26,825 nt of DNA from positions 1 to 26,825 of the forward strand of contig CAZBDU010000071.1 of NCBI GenBank assembly GCA_964490725.1, in the 5' to 3' direction. Below, one piece after another: positions 7,223 through 15,340 of this stretch. The DNA is from CAZBDU01 sp964490725 (GTDB lineage: Bacteria > Spirochaetota > Spirochaetia > SZUA-6 > DRHE01). The position numbers and the translations under genes are program-made. Under the pieces are notes generated by a model, which ran no database searches, was not told where the DNA came from, and was given only the letters and a program-made list of their open reading frames with translations. Position 1 is the first letter of the stretch. Each line of letters opens with the position of its first letter.

Positions 7223-8230
7223 CTAGCGCTCGACGTCACGGACGACCCGTCCCAGCTGGCTCTTGGGCAGGCTGAAACGGTAGAAACACCCCAGGGGATC
7301 GAGGATCTGCGCCATCAGCGCCTCTATTTCCTCTTCGTTCATCTCGCTCTCCCGGTCGGTCATGCCGAACACCGAGGCCAGGGCGGACAGCATCGAGGCC
7401 CCCTGCTCGGTGACCGCCGCGGTGGGCCCCATGCAGCCCCGGCAGGGCATGTTGGTCTCGGTGCACACGGCGCCGCAGCCCGCGCGGGTTGCCGGCCCCA
7501 GGCAGATCATCCCCTGCTCCAGGAAGCACTTCTCGGGGTCGAACATCTTCTCCTGGATGCGATAGAGCCTCTCCACGGCCATCTTGCCGGTGCGCTGCCG
7601 CTTGCACTCGTCGCAGAGGGTCTTGGCGGAGGCGATCACCGCGCCTTTGGGCGGCAGAGGCTTGCCTTCGGTGACGAAACCTTTGACGACGTTCAGGATC
7701 TGCATGTTCATGTCGTGGGTGGGAGGGCAGGCCGGCACGTAGTAGTCCACGTCCACCACGTCGTCCAGCGCCAGCACCTCCTCATAGAAGTGCGGCAGGG
7801 TCAGCTCGTGGCCGGCCTCGTCCTGCATGCGTTCCTCCGGGCTGATCCTCTCGGGGTTGACTGTGGAGAGGGTGGTCTGGTAGACCTTTTCCAGGATGGC
7901 CTCCCTGGTGGTGGCGTTAGCCAGCCCCGGGATGCCCCCCATGTGGGCGCAGGCCCCGTAGGCGATGAGGATCTGGCACTTTGCCCGCATGATGTGCGCC
8001 AGCTCCTCGTTGTCGGAGTTGCGCACGGCTCCGTGGTAGAAGCCGATGGTGATGGACTTGTCGGGCATCTTGCGGAGGTCGTCGTACTTGACGTCCAGCA
8101 GCGTCGGGGCGAACACCAGGTCTGCCACGGACAGCAGCGTGAACAGCTCCTCGTTGAAGTTCACGATGGCAATGTCGCAGCCAACGCAGGAGGCGCCGCG
8201 CTTCAGTGCGATGGTGATCTTGTCTGCCAT
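7223..8230 (-). CDS. mvhG: [NiFe]-hydrogenase small subunit (MvhG-like)
   Basis: 335 residues. The proximal-cluster pattern is C15-x2-C18 (RGASCVGCDI), C94 (YGACAHMGG) and C168 (VPACPPTHD). A C-terminal cysteine-rich region (C206, C209, C235, C243, C252, C256, C263, C266) can hold two further [4Fe-4S] clusters, as in group 3 small subunits. There is no twin-arginine signal, so it is cytoplasmic. It relays electrons between the nickel site in MvhA and MvhD. The ATG at 8230 has GGGGGAGA just upstream and lies 16 bp after the mvhD1 stop. The polypeptide is acidic and conserved along its length, with no sign of truncation. Confidence 0.92.
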   Translation of the reverse strand: MADKITIALKRGASCVGCDIAIVNFNEELFTLLSVADLVFAPTLLDVKYDDLRKMPDKSITIGFYHGAVRNSDNEELAHIMRAKCQILIAYGACAHMGGIPGLANATTREAILEKVYQTTLSTVNPERISPEERMQDEAGHELTLPHFYEEVLALDDVVDVDYYVPACPPTHDMNMQILNVVKGFVTEGKPLPPKGAVIASAKTLCDECKRQRTGKMAVERLYRIQEKMFDPEKCFLEQGMICLGPATRAGCGAVCTETNMPCRGCMGPTAAVTEQGASMLSALASVFGMTDRESEMNEEEIEALMAQILDPLGCFYRFSLPKSQLGRVVRDVER

Positions 8231-8246
8231 AAGGTCTCCCCCCTCG

Positions 8247-8705
8247 TCAACGCGGGCCTGCCTGCGCGGCTGCGACTCTCTGTTCTTCCTTCTTCGTGCG
8301 GTAGGGGCTGGGCCCCAGAGCCGACACCCGGTCCACGAACTCGTTCACCACCCGGGCGAACTTCTCTCCTTCCGATGCGGAGACCCACTCCCAGCGGAAG
8401 CGGTCCCGATGGAGGCCGAACTGCTGCAGCATCATCCGCAGCAGCGCCATGCGGCGGCGGGTGCGGTAGTTGCCGCCGATGTAGTGGCAGTCTCCGGGGT
8501 GGCAGCCCAGCACCATCACCCCGTCGGCGCCCTGCTTGAAGGCGTGCAGGACGAACTCCGGGTCCACCCGGGCTGAGCAGAGCGTCCTGATCACCCGGAA
8601 GTAAGGCTTGATCTGAAAGCGGCTCACCCCCGCCAGATCCGCCCCGGCGTAGGAGCACCAGTTGCAGCAGAACACCAGTATCTTGGGTTTGAACGCTTTG
8701 CTCAT
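8247..8705 (-). CDS. mvhD: MvhD/FlpD-type [2Fe-2S] electron-transfer subunit (mvhD1)
   Basis: 152 residues of the methyl-viologen-reducing hydrogenase delta-subunit family. Ligand cysteines are in VFCCNWCSYAGAD (C13, C14, C17), TLCSARVDP (C43) and LGCHPGDCHY (C68, C73), followed by the conserved GGN. In the archaeal complex this small protein holds a [2Fe-2S] cluster and links the hydrogenase to HdrA. Its place between the HdrA fusion gene and mvhG fits that role exactly. A purine-rich AAGGAAGGAAG site precedes the ATG. All expected cysteines are present, unlike in the second copy at 16959-17423. The last 20 or so residues are a charged, alanine-rich tail without clear structure. Confidence 0.92.
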   Translation of the reverse strand: MSKAFKPKILVFCCNWCSYAGADLAGVSRFQIKPYFRVIRTLCSARVDPEFVLHAFKQGADGVMVLGCHPGDCHYIGGNYRTRRRMALLRMMLQQFGLHRDRFRWEWVSASEGEKFARVVNEFVDRVSALGPSPYRTKKEEQRVAAAQAGPR

Positions 8706-8729
8706 GGCTTCCTTCCTTGGCTACGCCCG

Positions 8730-11700
8730 CTACACCAGGGCGGCGTCGATCTCCGCCAGAATCTGCTCGCTCTTGAACCCCTTCTGCTCCATGGCGCCGC
8801 TGGGGCAGGCGGCCACGCAGGCCCCGCAACCCTTGCAGGCGGCCTCGTTCAGCTTCACGATCTTGCCTCCCCGCGGCCTCTCCTCGACCTCCAGGGCGTT
8901 GTACTCGCACACCCCCACGCAGATGGCGCAGCCGTCGCACAGGTCTTCGTTCACCGCGGCGATGGCCGCCTCCGCCTGGTAGGTGTCCCTGGAGATGATC
9001 GTGGTGGCCCGCCCAGCGGCGGCGCGGGCCTGGCTGATGCTTTCGGTGATGCTCTTGGGGCTGTGGGCCATGCCGGCCACGTACACTCCCTCGGTGGCGA
9101 AGTCCACCGGCCGGAGCTTCACGTGCGCCTCCAGGAAGAACCTCTCCCGGGTCAGGGGCACCTTGAACAGCTGGCTGAGCCGCTCGTTGTCCGGATTGGC
9201 GTCCACCCGGGCGGCCAGAGCCACCAGGTCCGCAGGGATCTCCAGGTTCATTCCCAGAACCGGGTCGAAGGCGCTTACCAGGATCCGTTCGCCGTCCGGG
9301 CGCACCCGGGGCCGGCTTTCCGGCTCGTAGCGCACGAAGGTCACCCCCAGCTCGCGGGCGCGGTTGTACTGCTTCTCCCGGAAGCCGTAGGCGCGGATGT
9401 CCCGGTACAGGACGAAAACCTTCGCCTCGGGCCTCCTCTCCTTGAAGTCCACCGCCCGCTTGATGGCGGCGGTGCAGCAGACCCGGCTGCAGTAGGGGTG
9501 CTCCGGCTCGCGGGAGCCCACGCACAGGATCATCACCGTGGTGTCGGGCACCTCCAGCGCGGAAGCCGCCTCGAGTGCCTCCAGCTCGTGCAGGGTCTTC
9601 ACCGCCGGATGCTCTCCGTAGAGATACTCGACCGGCCTGGACTCCCTGGCGCCGGTGGCCAGGATCACCACCCCGTGCCGCACCTCCAGGGAGGCGGGGC
9701 CGCTGCCGTTGCCGCTGCGGCGCAGGGTGCTGGTGTAGTTGCCGATGAAGCCGGTTACCTGGCTGAGCTCCGTGGCGGTATGAACGGCGATCCGCCGGTG
9801 GCCCTCCACCCTGCGGATCAGCCCGGAAAGGAAAGCGGCCGCGTCGTGCCCTTCGGCGATGCGGGTGATGGCCCTGGCCAGTCCCCCCAGTCGCTCCTCC
9901 CGCTCCACCAGGACCACCTGGTAGCCCTGGTCGGCCAGCGCCAGCGCCGCGCTCATCCCCGCCACCCCCCCGCCCAACACCAGAGCCTTCTGGATCACCG
10001 GCAGGAACAGGGACTGGAGGGGCTCGGCGTAGCGGACCTTCGTCACCGCCATGCGCACCAGGTCCTTGGCCTTCTGGGTTGCCTCCTCCCTCTGGTGCAT
10101 GTGGATCCACGAGCACTGGTCGCGGATGTTGGCCATGGCGAACAGGTGCGGGTTCAACCCCGCTTCGCGGATGGTCTGCTGGAAGAGCGGCTCATGGGTG
10201 CGTGGAGAGCAGGAGGCCACGACGACCCGGTTCAGGTTGTGCTCCACCACCTTGTCGCGGATCGCCGCCTGGGTGTCCGAGGAGCAGGTGTAGAGGTTGT
10301 CGTCGGCCAGGGCCACCTGCGGAAGGCCCGCCGCGTAGTCGCGCACCGCCGGCACGTCGAGGAAGCCGCCGATGTTCCGCCCGCAGTGGCAGACGAACAC
10401 GCCGATGCGGGGCGCCTGCCCGCCCACGTCGCGCTCGGGGGGAAGCTCCGGGATGGTGACCCGCGTGCCCCTGACCTCGGCCAGCTGCACCATTGCCTGG
10501 GCCGCGGCGCTGGAGGCCTCCATCACCGTCTCCGGGATGTCCTTGGGCTCTGCGAAGGGGCCGCAGACGAACACCCCCGGCCGGGTGGTGGCAACGGGAT
10601 CGAAGGGCAGGGTCTCCGCGAAGCCGTTGGGGGTGAGGGCGAAGCCGAAGCGTCCGGCCAGCTCGTGGTTCTCCCGCGGCGGCTGAAGCCCTGCGGAGAG
10701 GACCACCAGGTCGAACTCCCTGCTCTGGTAGCCCTCGCGCTCGTCCACGTAGCCGATCCTCAAGGCCCCGGTCTCTCCGACAGGCTCCACCCGGGAGGGG
10801 CGGCAGCGGGTGAACCGGACGCCGATCTCCCTGGCCCGCTCGTAGTAGGCGTCGAAGCCCTTGCCGTGGGCGCGGATGTCCATGTAGAAGATCTCGCAGA
10901 GGATGTCCTCCTCGTGCTCCCTGGCGATCACCGCCTCCTTGATGGCGTACATGCAGCACACCGAAGAGCAGAACTCGTTGTCGTGGTCCCGGGAGCCCAC
11001 GCACTGGATGAAGGCCACCCGCCGGGGGTGAGCGCCGTCGGAGGGGCGCACCACCCGCCCCATGGTGGGACCGCTCGCCGAGAGGATCCGTTCGAACTGC
11101 AGGCTGGTCACCACGTTGGGGAGGGTGGAGTAGCGATACTCCGGCTTGTCTTCGGCCCGGTAGAGGCAGAATCCCGGCGCCAGCACCACCGCGCCGGTCT
11201 GGATCTCCACGATCCGATCCTCCTGGCCGTAGTCGATGGCCTTGGCGGGGCAGACCTCGGCGCAGATGCCGCAGGCGCCGGTCTGGAAGTGCACGCAGTT
11301 CGACCGGTCGATCACCGGCGCGTTGGGCAGCGCCTGGGGGAAGGGGATGTAGATGCTGGGCCTGCCGCGCAGCCCCATGTCGAACTCGGAGCGCTGCCTC
11401 AGCGGCGGCCTTTCGTAGACGGTCTTCAGGCGGATGGAGCCGGTGGGGCAGACGGACTCGCAGGCGCCGCAGGAGATGCAGACCTCGCTGCCCCGGTGGT
11501 AGGGGGTGTCGACGCGGATCTCGGCGCCACGGCCGACGAAATCCGCCACCCCCACGCCCATGCGCTCGCGGCAGATGCGCACGCACAGGCCGCAGAGGAT
11601 GCAGTCCTCCTCCTCGGCTGGGAAGCGCGGGCGCTCCACCCCGTACCGGGAGGCCAGCGTCCGCAGCACCTCGGCCTCCGGGCAGCGGCTCAGCAGCAGC

Positions 11701-11978
11701 TCCAGGGTCATGCGCCGGCTGCGGAGCACCCGCTCGCTCTCCGTCTGCACCGAAAGATTCTCGCGGACCTCGTAGTTGCAGGAGGTGACGATGCGGCCCC
11801 GTCCCCCCTGGGCAACCTCCACCACGCACAGGCGGCAGCCGCCGTAGGCTTCCAGGGCCGGGTGGTGGCACAGGGTGGGGATGTCGAGGCCGTTCTGGCG
11901 CGCCGCCTCCAGGACGGTCTGCCCGCCCCGGCACTCGACACTGCGGCCGTCCAGGGTGATGTGTATCGTCTCGCTCAT
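8730..11978 (-). CDS. NuoG-type N-terminus fused to a C-terminal HdrA half and a complete HdrA
   Basis: 1082 residues in three parts. (1) About 5-180: a plant-ferredoxin-like [2Fe-2S] domain (C37, C48, C51, C67) and two [4Fe-4S] motifs (C126-C136, C167-C177), like NuoG or HydA-type N-termini; the expected His-Cys cluster segment reads LLLSRCPEAEVL and seems lost. (2) About 196-505: the second half of an HdrA only, resuming at IYIPFPQALPN, with a ferredoxin-like site (C228, C236, C239, C243) and the CVGSRD...C..VCC site (C326, C337, C341, C342), but no preceding FAD fold. (3) About 523-1082: a full HdrA with CHCGRNI, FAD motif GGGVAG (669-674), a second CVGSR...C..VCC site (C819, C830, C834, C835) and two C-terminal [4Fe-4S] motifs. 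The ATG overlaps the nuoF stop (ATGA). It is the likely hub joining NuoF, hydrogenase and ferredoxin. FAD-based bifurcation is inferred from HdrA, not shown. Confidence 0.9.
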   Translation of the reverse strand: MSETIHITLDGRSVECRGGQTVLEAARQNGLDIPTLCHHPALEAYGGCRLCVVEVAQGGRGRIVTSCNYEVRENLSVQTESERVLRSRRMTLELLLSRCPEAEVLRTLASRYGVERPRFPAEEEDCILCGLCVRICRERMGVGVADFVGRGAEIRVDTPYHRGSEVCISCGACESVCPTGSIRLKTVYERPPLRQRSEFDMGLRGRPSIYIPFPQALPNAPVIDRSNCVHFQTGACGICAEVCPAKAIDYGQEDRIVEIQTGAVVLAPGFCLYRAEDKPEYRYSTLPNVVTSLQFERILSASGPTMGRVVRPSDGAHPRRVAFIQCVGSRDHDNEFCSSVCCMYAIKEAVIAREHEEDILCEIFYMDIRAHGKGFDAYYERAREIGVRFTRCRPSRVEPVGETGALRIGYVDEREGYQSREFDLVVLSAGLQPPRENHELAGRFGFALTPNGFAETLPFDPVATTRPGVFVCGPFAEPKDIPETVMEASSAAAQAMVQLAEVRGTRVTIPELPPERDVGGQAPRIGVFVCHCGRNIGGFLDVPAVRDYAAGLPQVALADDNLYTCSSDTQAAIRDKVVEHNLNRVVVASCSPRTHEPLFQQTIREAGLNPHLFAMANIRDQCSWIHMHQREEATQKAKDLVRMAVTKVRYAEPLQSLFLPVIQKALVLGGGVAGMSAALALADQGYQVVLVEREERLGGLARAITRIAEGHDAAAFLSGLIRRVEGHRRIAVHTATELSQVTGFIGNYTSTLRRSGNGSGPASLEVRHGVVILATGARESRPVEYLYGEHPAVKTLHELEALEAASALEVPDTTVMILCVGSREPEHPYCSRVCCTAAIKRAVDFKERRPEAKVFVLYRDIRAYGFREKQYNRARELGVTFVRYEPESRPRVRPDGERILVSAFDPVLGMNLEIPADLVALAARVDANPDNERLSQLFKVPLTRERFFLEAHVKLRPVDFATEGVYVAGMAHSPKSITESISQARAAAGRATTIISRDTYQAEAAIAAVNEDLCDGCAICVGVCEYNALEVEERPRGGKIVKLNEAACKGCGACVAACPSGAMEQKGFKSEQILAEIDAALV

Positions 11979-13846
11979 GCTGCCACCTCGTGGAGGCGCA
12001 CCTTGGCGACGGCGCCGTACCGGCAGGCTTCCAGGCAGGCCCCGCACTTGATGCAGGCGGCCGCGTCAATCCGGTGCGCCTCCTTCGGCTCCCCCGTGAT
12101 GGCCTCCACCGGGCAGCGCTTCCGGCACAGGGCGCAGCCATTGCAGCGTTCGGGATCGATGCGGTACTGGAACAGGCTCTTGCACACCCCGGCGGCGCAG
12201 TAGCGGTCCCGGATGTGCTCTTCGTACTCGCTCCTGAAGTACCTCAACGTGGTGAGCACCGGGTTCGCCGCCGTGGAGCCCAGGGCGCACAGGGCGGTGT
12301 CGATCAGGTAGGCGCCGAGCTCTTCCAGGGTGTCCAGGTCTTCCTCCCGGCCCTCCCCTGAGCAGATGCGCTCCAGGATCTGCGACATCCGGCGCACCCC
12401 CTCCCGGCAGGCCACGCACTTGCCGCAGGACTCCCCTTTCAGGAAATTGAGGAAGTAGCGGGCCACGTCCACCATGCAGGTGTCCTGGTCCATGACGATC
12501 ATCCCGCCGGAGCCCATCATGGAGCCTACCCGCTTCAGCTCGTCGTAGTCCACCGGGAGGTCCAGCATGCTCTCGGGGATGCACCCCCCCGAGGGCCCTC
12601 CTGTCTGCACCGCCTTGAAGCGCCTGCCCCCGGGGATGCCGCCGCCGATCTCGAAGATGATCTCCCGCAAGGTGATGCCCATGGGCACCTCCACCAGGCC
12701 GGTGTTGTTGATCTTGCCCACCAGGGAGAAGATCTTGGTGCCCTTGCTTCCCTCGGTGCCGATGGTGCGGTACCAGCCGGCCCCGCGGCCTATGATCTGC
12801 GGCACGTTGGCCCAGGTCTCCACGTTGTTCAGACAGCTGGGCCGGTCGTTCAGGCCCCGCTCCACGGTGTGCACGTACTTGGCCCGGGGCCTTCCCACCC
12901 GTCCTTCCAGGGAGGCCATCAGCGCGGTGGACTCGCCGCAGACGAAGGCGCCGGCGCCCCGGGCCACCCGGATGCGGAAAAGGTGCCCGCTTCCCAGGAT
13001 GTTCTCCCCCAGGAGCCCGTGCTCCTCGGCCTGGCGCAACGCCAGCTCCAGGTGCTCCACCGCCAGGGGATACTCGGCGCGCACGTAGACGTAGCCCTCG
13101 TGGGCGCCTATGGCCCGGGAGCCGATGATCATGCCTTCGATCACCGAGTGGGGATTGCCCTCCAGGACCGAGCGATCCATGTACGCGCCGGGGTCTCCCT
13201 CGTCGGCGTTGCAGATCAGGTAGCGCACCCCGTCGGGACTTTCCGCGTCTCTGCAGCTCTTCCACTTGCGGGCGGTGGGGAAGCCGCCGCCGCCGCGGCC
13301 GCGCAGCCCCGAGGCCTCCACCTCCTCGATGATGTCGCGCGGCTCCATGGCCAGGGCTTTGGCCAGGGCGACGTAGCCGCCGGCGGCGATATAGTCGTCG
13401 ATGGACACCGGCTCGATCAGCTCGCCTCCGCCCAGCACCAGGCGGCGCTGCTTGAGGTAGAAGGGGATCTCGGCGCGCCTGGCCTGCTTCCGGCCTGTGG
13501 CGGGATCGACGTACAGGAGCCGCTCGATCACCTCCCCGCTCTTCACGGTCCGTGAGACGATCTCCGAGGCGTCCTCCGGGCCCACCCGCTGGTAGAGCAG
13601 GTCCATCTCCGGTAGGATCACCATCGGCTCGATCTCGCAGAAGCCCAGGCAGCCGGCGCGGCGCAGTTCCACCGTCCCGGCCAGCCCCGCCTGCGCGAGC
13701 TCCCGTTCGAAGCTCGCCACCACCTCACGGGCGCCCCGCAGGATGCAGCAGGTGGCGTCCGCGGAGATCACGATCCGCCGCTTGCCGTCTGCCGCTGCCA
13801 GCTCCTGGCGCAGCCGCTCCAGCTCCTTTGCGTTTGCCACTCTCAC
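11975..13846 (-). CDS. nuoF: NuoF/HndC-type NAD(H)-binding flavoprotein subunit
   Basis: 623 residues laid out like the NAD(P)H-reacting subunit of bifurcating hydrogenases (HndC, HydB) rather than plain complex I NuoF. It has an N-terminal thioredoxin-like [2Fe-2S] domain (C33, C34, C66, C70), an FMN loop GLRGRGGGGFPTARKW, NADH-site residues in GAGAFVCGESTALMASLEG, an SLBB-like segment, the N3-type cluster ESCGKCVACREG with a later cysteine, and two C-terminal [4Fe-4S] motifs (ERCNGCALCRKRCP and AACIKCGACLEACR). It should exchange hydride with NAD+ or NADP+ and pass single electrons to the adjacent subunits. The GTG start overlaps the stop of the HdrA-NuoE gene (GTGA) and follows a GGAGGG site by 7 nt. 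The first domain has adjacent cysteines (CCILRGA) where a spaced pair is usual, so that cluster is less certain. Confidence 0.93.
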   Translation of the reverse strand: MRVANAKELERLRQELAAADGKRRIVISADATCCILRGAREVVASFERELAQAGLAGTVELRRAGCLGFCEIEPMVILPEMDLLYQRVGPEDASEIVSRTVKSGEVIERLLYVDPATGRKQARRAEIPFYLKQRRLVLGGGELIEPVSIDDYIAAGGYVALAKALAMEPRDIIEEVEASGLRGRGGGGFPTARKWKSCRDAESPDGVRYLICNADEGDPGAYMDRSVLEGNPHSVIEGMIIGSRAIGAHEGYVYVRAEYPLAVEHLELALRQAEEHGLLGENILGSGHLFRIRVARGAGAFVCGESTALMASLEGRVGRPRAKYVHTVERGLNDRPSCLNNVETWANVPQIIGRGAGWYRTIGTEGSKGTKIFSLVGKINNTGLVEVPMGITLREIIFEIGGGIPGGRRFKAVQTGGPSGGCIPESMLDLPVDYDELKRVGSMMGSGGMIVMDQDTCMVDVARYFLNFLKGESCGKCVACREGVRRMSQILERICSGEGREEDLDTLEELGAYLIDTALCALGSTAANPVLTTLRYFRSEYEEHIRDRYCAAGVCKSLFQYRIDPERCNGCALCRKRCPVEAITGEPKEAHRIDAAACIKCGACLEACRYGAVAKVRLHEVAA

Positions 13847-14820
13847 GGTGCGTCCCTCCTGGCGTAGCGGTCGATGAGGCGGGAGACCCCGGCCAGGGTC
13901 ATGCTGCCGTGGTACTGACCGTCCACCACGACGATGGGCCCCAATGCGCAGGCGCCCAGGCAGTTCACCGTTTCCAGGGTGAACAGGCGATCATCGGTGG
14001 TCATCCCGGCGGCCACGGACAGCCGGCGCTCGAACTCCTCCAGGATGCGCGCCGCCCCCCGCACGTGGCAGGCGGTGCCCAGACACACCTGCACCGTGTG
14101 CCGTCCCCGCGGCTCCAGGCTGAAGGCCTTGTAGAAGCTTGCCGTGCCGTACACCTCGGCGTAGGGGACGGAAAGCCGCTGGCTCACGCGGCGCAGCGCC
14201 GTCTCCGGCAGGTAGCGAAGGGTCTCGTTCAGCTCCTGGAGGATCATGATGAGCGCCTGCCGGGCGGCCCCGTGGCGGTCCACCACCCGGTCGGCGGTCT
14301 CCACCATCCGGTCTGCGGGCAGCTCGTAGTCTTCGGGCACCCGGATGCGGTACTGAACGGGGCAGGCCGCCTGGCAGGCGCCGCAGCCGGTGCACTTGTC
14401 CAGGTCCACCGAGCGGGCCTTCCTGCGCACGGTGACGCTGAAGGCTCCGGCCTCGCCGCTCAGGCTCTCCACCTCCGCGTAGGACAGGAGCTCGATGTTG
14501 TTGTGCCGGCTGGCCTCCACCAGCTTGGGGGAGACGATGCACATGGAGCAGTCGTTGGTGGGGAAGGTCTTGTCCAGCTGGGTCATCACCCCGCCTATGG
14601 AGGGGCCCTGCTCCACCAGGTAGACCTTGTAGCCGGAGTCCGCCAGGTCCAGAGAGCTCTGGATTCCGGCGATCCCGGCGCCCACCACCATGACGGCTCC
14701 CACCTTCTCCGCCGCGGCGGGCCTGCTCCGGCCGCTTCCCCTTCTCCCGGCGACTGTGCGCCTGCCGCCCGTGGCCGGTTTGCCTCCCGGCCGCCCCCCG
14801 GATCTCCTGCTCTCAGCCAT
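13843..14820 (-). CDS. HdrA N-terminal half fused to NuoE
   Basis: 325 residues. Residues 1-39 are a basic, Gly/Arg-rich stretch with no fold I recognise. Residues 42-162 are the first half of an HdrA: FAD motif GAGIAG (47-52), LVEQGPSIGGVMTQLDKTFPTNDCSMC (C91, C94; shown as two segments joined in HdrA proteins), then a [4Fe-4S] motif C143, C146, C149, C153. HdrA homology stops there. Residues 170-325 are NuoE, a thioredoxin-like [2Fe-2S] protein with C246, C251, C287 and C291. The missing HdrA second half is found on the NuoG-like fusion two genes away. The protein should form a dimer with NuoF and carry the FAD of a split HdrA. The ATG at 14820 has an AGGTAGGCGG site; an internal ATG before VVGAG is a possible alternative that would drop the basic stretch. 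The gene begins 6 bp after hdrC. Confidence 0.88.
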   Translation of the reverse strand: MAESRRSGGRPGGKPATGGRRTVAGRRGSGRSRPAAAEKVGAVMVVGAGIAGIQSSLDLADSGYKVYLVEQGPSIGGVMTQLDKTFPTNDCSMCIVSPKLVEASRHNNIELLSYAEVESLSGEAGAFSVTVRRKARSVDLDKCTGCGACQAACPVQYRIRVPEDYELPADRMVETADRVVDRHGAARQALIMILQELNETLRYLPETALRRVSQRLSVPYAEVYGTASFYKAFSLEPRGRHTVQVCLGTACHVRGAARILEEFERRLSVAAGMTTDDRLFTLETVNCLGACALGPIVVVDGQYHGSMTLAGVSRLIDRYARRDAP

Positions 14821-14826
14821 GGCCGC

Positions 14827-15306
14827 CTACCTGCTCTCGCGGACGAAGGTGAGGGTCTGCTCCACGTTGTCGCGGACCGCCGCCTCCTCGCCCTCGCCCA
14901 GAAGCATGCGGATGCAGTCCCGGCGGAACTCCTGGGCCGCCGTTCCGATCCGCTCGATCCTGTCCCGCAGCTCCGTGGAGGCGTGGCCTTCCCGGACGGC
15001 CAGGTCCCTGAGGGTGAACATGATGTCGGAGAAATCCACCTCCTGGGGGCAGTTCGCCGAGCAGGTGTAGCACTGCGAGCACATCCAGATGGTGTTGGAC
15101 TTCAGCACCTGCTCGCGCATCCCCAGCAGGATCATGCGAATGATCCTGCGCGGGTTGTAGCTGCTGTCCACGTGGAACACCGGGCAGCCGGCGGTGCAGG
15201 TGCCGCAGGCGAAGCACCGCCGCAGGTTTTCCCCTCCAGGGCGGGAGGCCATCTGGTACTTGAAGTCGGGGTCCAGCCGGTCGTCGATGGTCACTGTGCC
15301 GGTCAT
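14827..15306 (-). CDS. hdrC: Heterodisulfide reductase subunit C-like iron-sulfur protein
   Basis: 159 residues with two ferredoxin-type [4Fe-4S] motifs, C31-C34-C37-C41 (CFACGTCTAGCP) and C76-C79-C82-C86 (CSQCYTCSANCP), in the helical HdrC/GlpC/SdhB-like arrangement. HdrC normally relays electrons between HdrA and the HdrB catalytic subunit. No HdrB (CCG-domain protein) is encoded in the window, so here HdrC may instead connect an HdrA to MetF/MetV or to the NuoE fusion. The ATG at 15306 is preceded by GGAGAGAG; an upstream in-frame extension is arginine-rich, runs into metF and is not believed. The gene lies 34 bp after the metF stop and 6 bp before the HdrA-NuoE gene. Confidence 0.9.
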   Translation of the reverse strand: MTGTVTIDDRLDPDFKYQMASRPGGENLRRCFACGTCTAGCPVFHVDSSYNPRRIIRMILLGMREQVLKSNTIWMCSQCYTCSANCPQEVDFSDIMFTLRDLAVREGHASTELRDRIERIGTAAQEFRRDCIRMLLGEGEEAAVRDNVEQTLTFVRESR

Positions 15307-15340
15307 CACAAGCTCTCTCCTTCCGTGAGGCCGCCTGGCT

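Noticed and set aside
9063..12203. Very long open frame on the plus strand, about 1046 codons, opposite the NuoG-HdrA fusion
   Set aside because: The composition is Gly/His/Val/Leu-rich without any domain, and it lies antisense to a gene with clear motifs. GC-rich coding DNA commonly leaves the opposite frame open.
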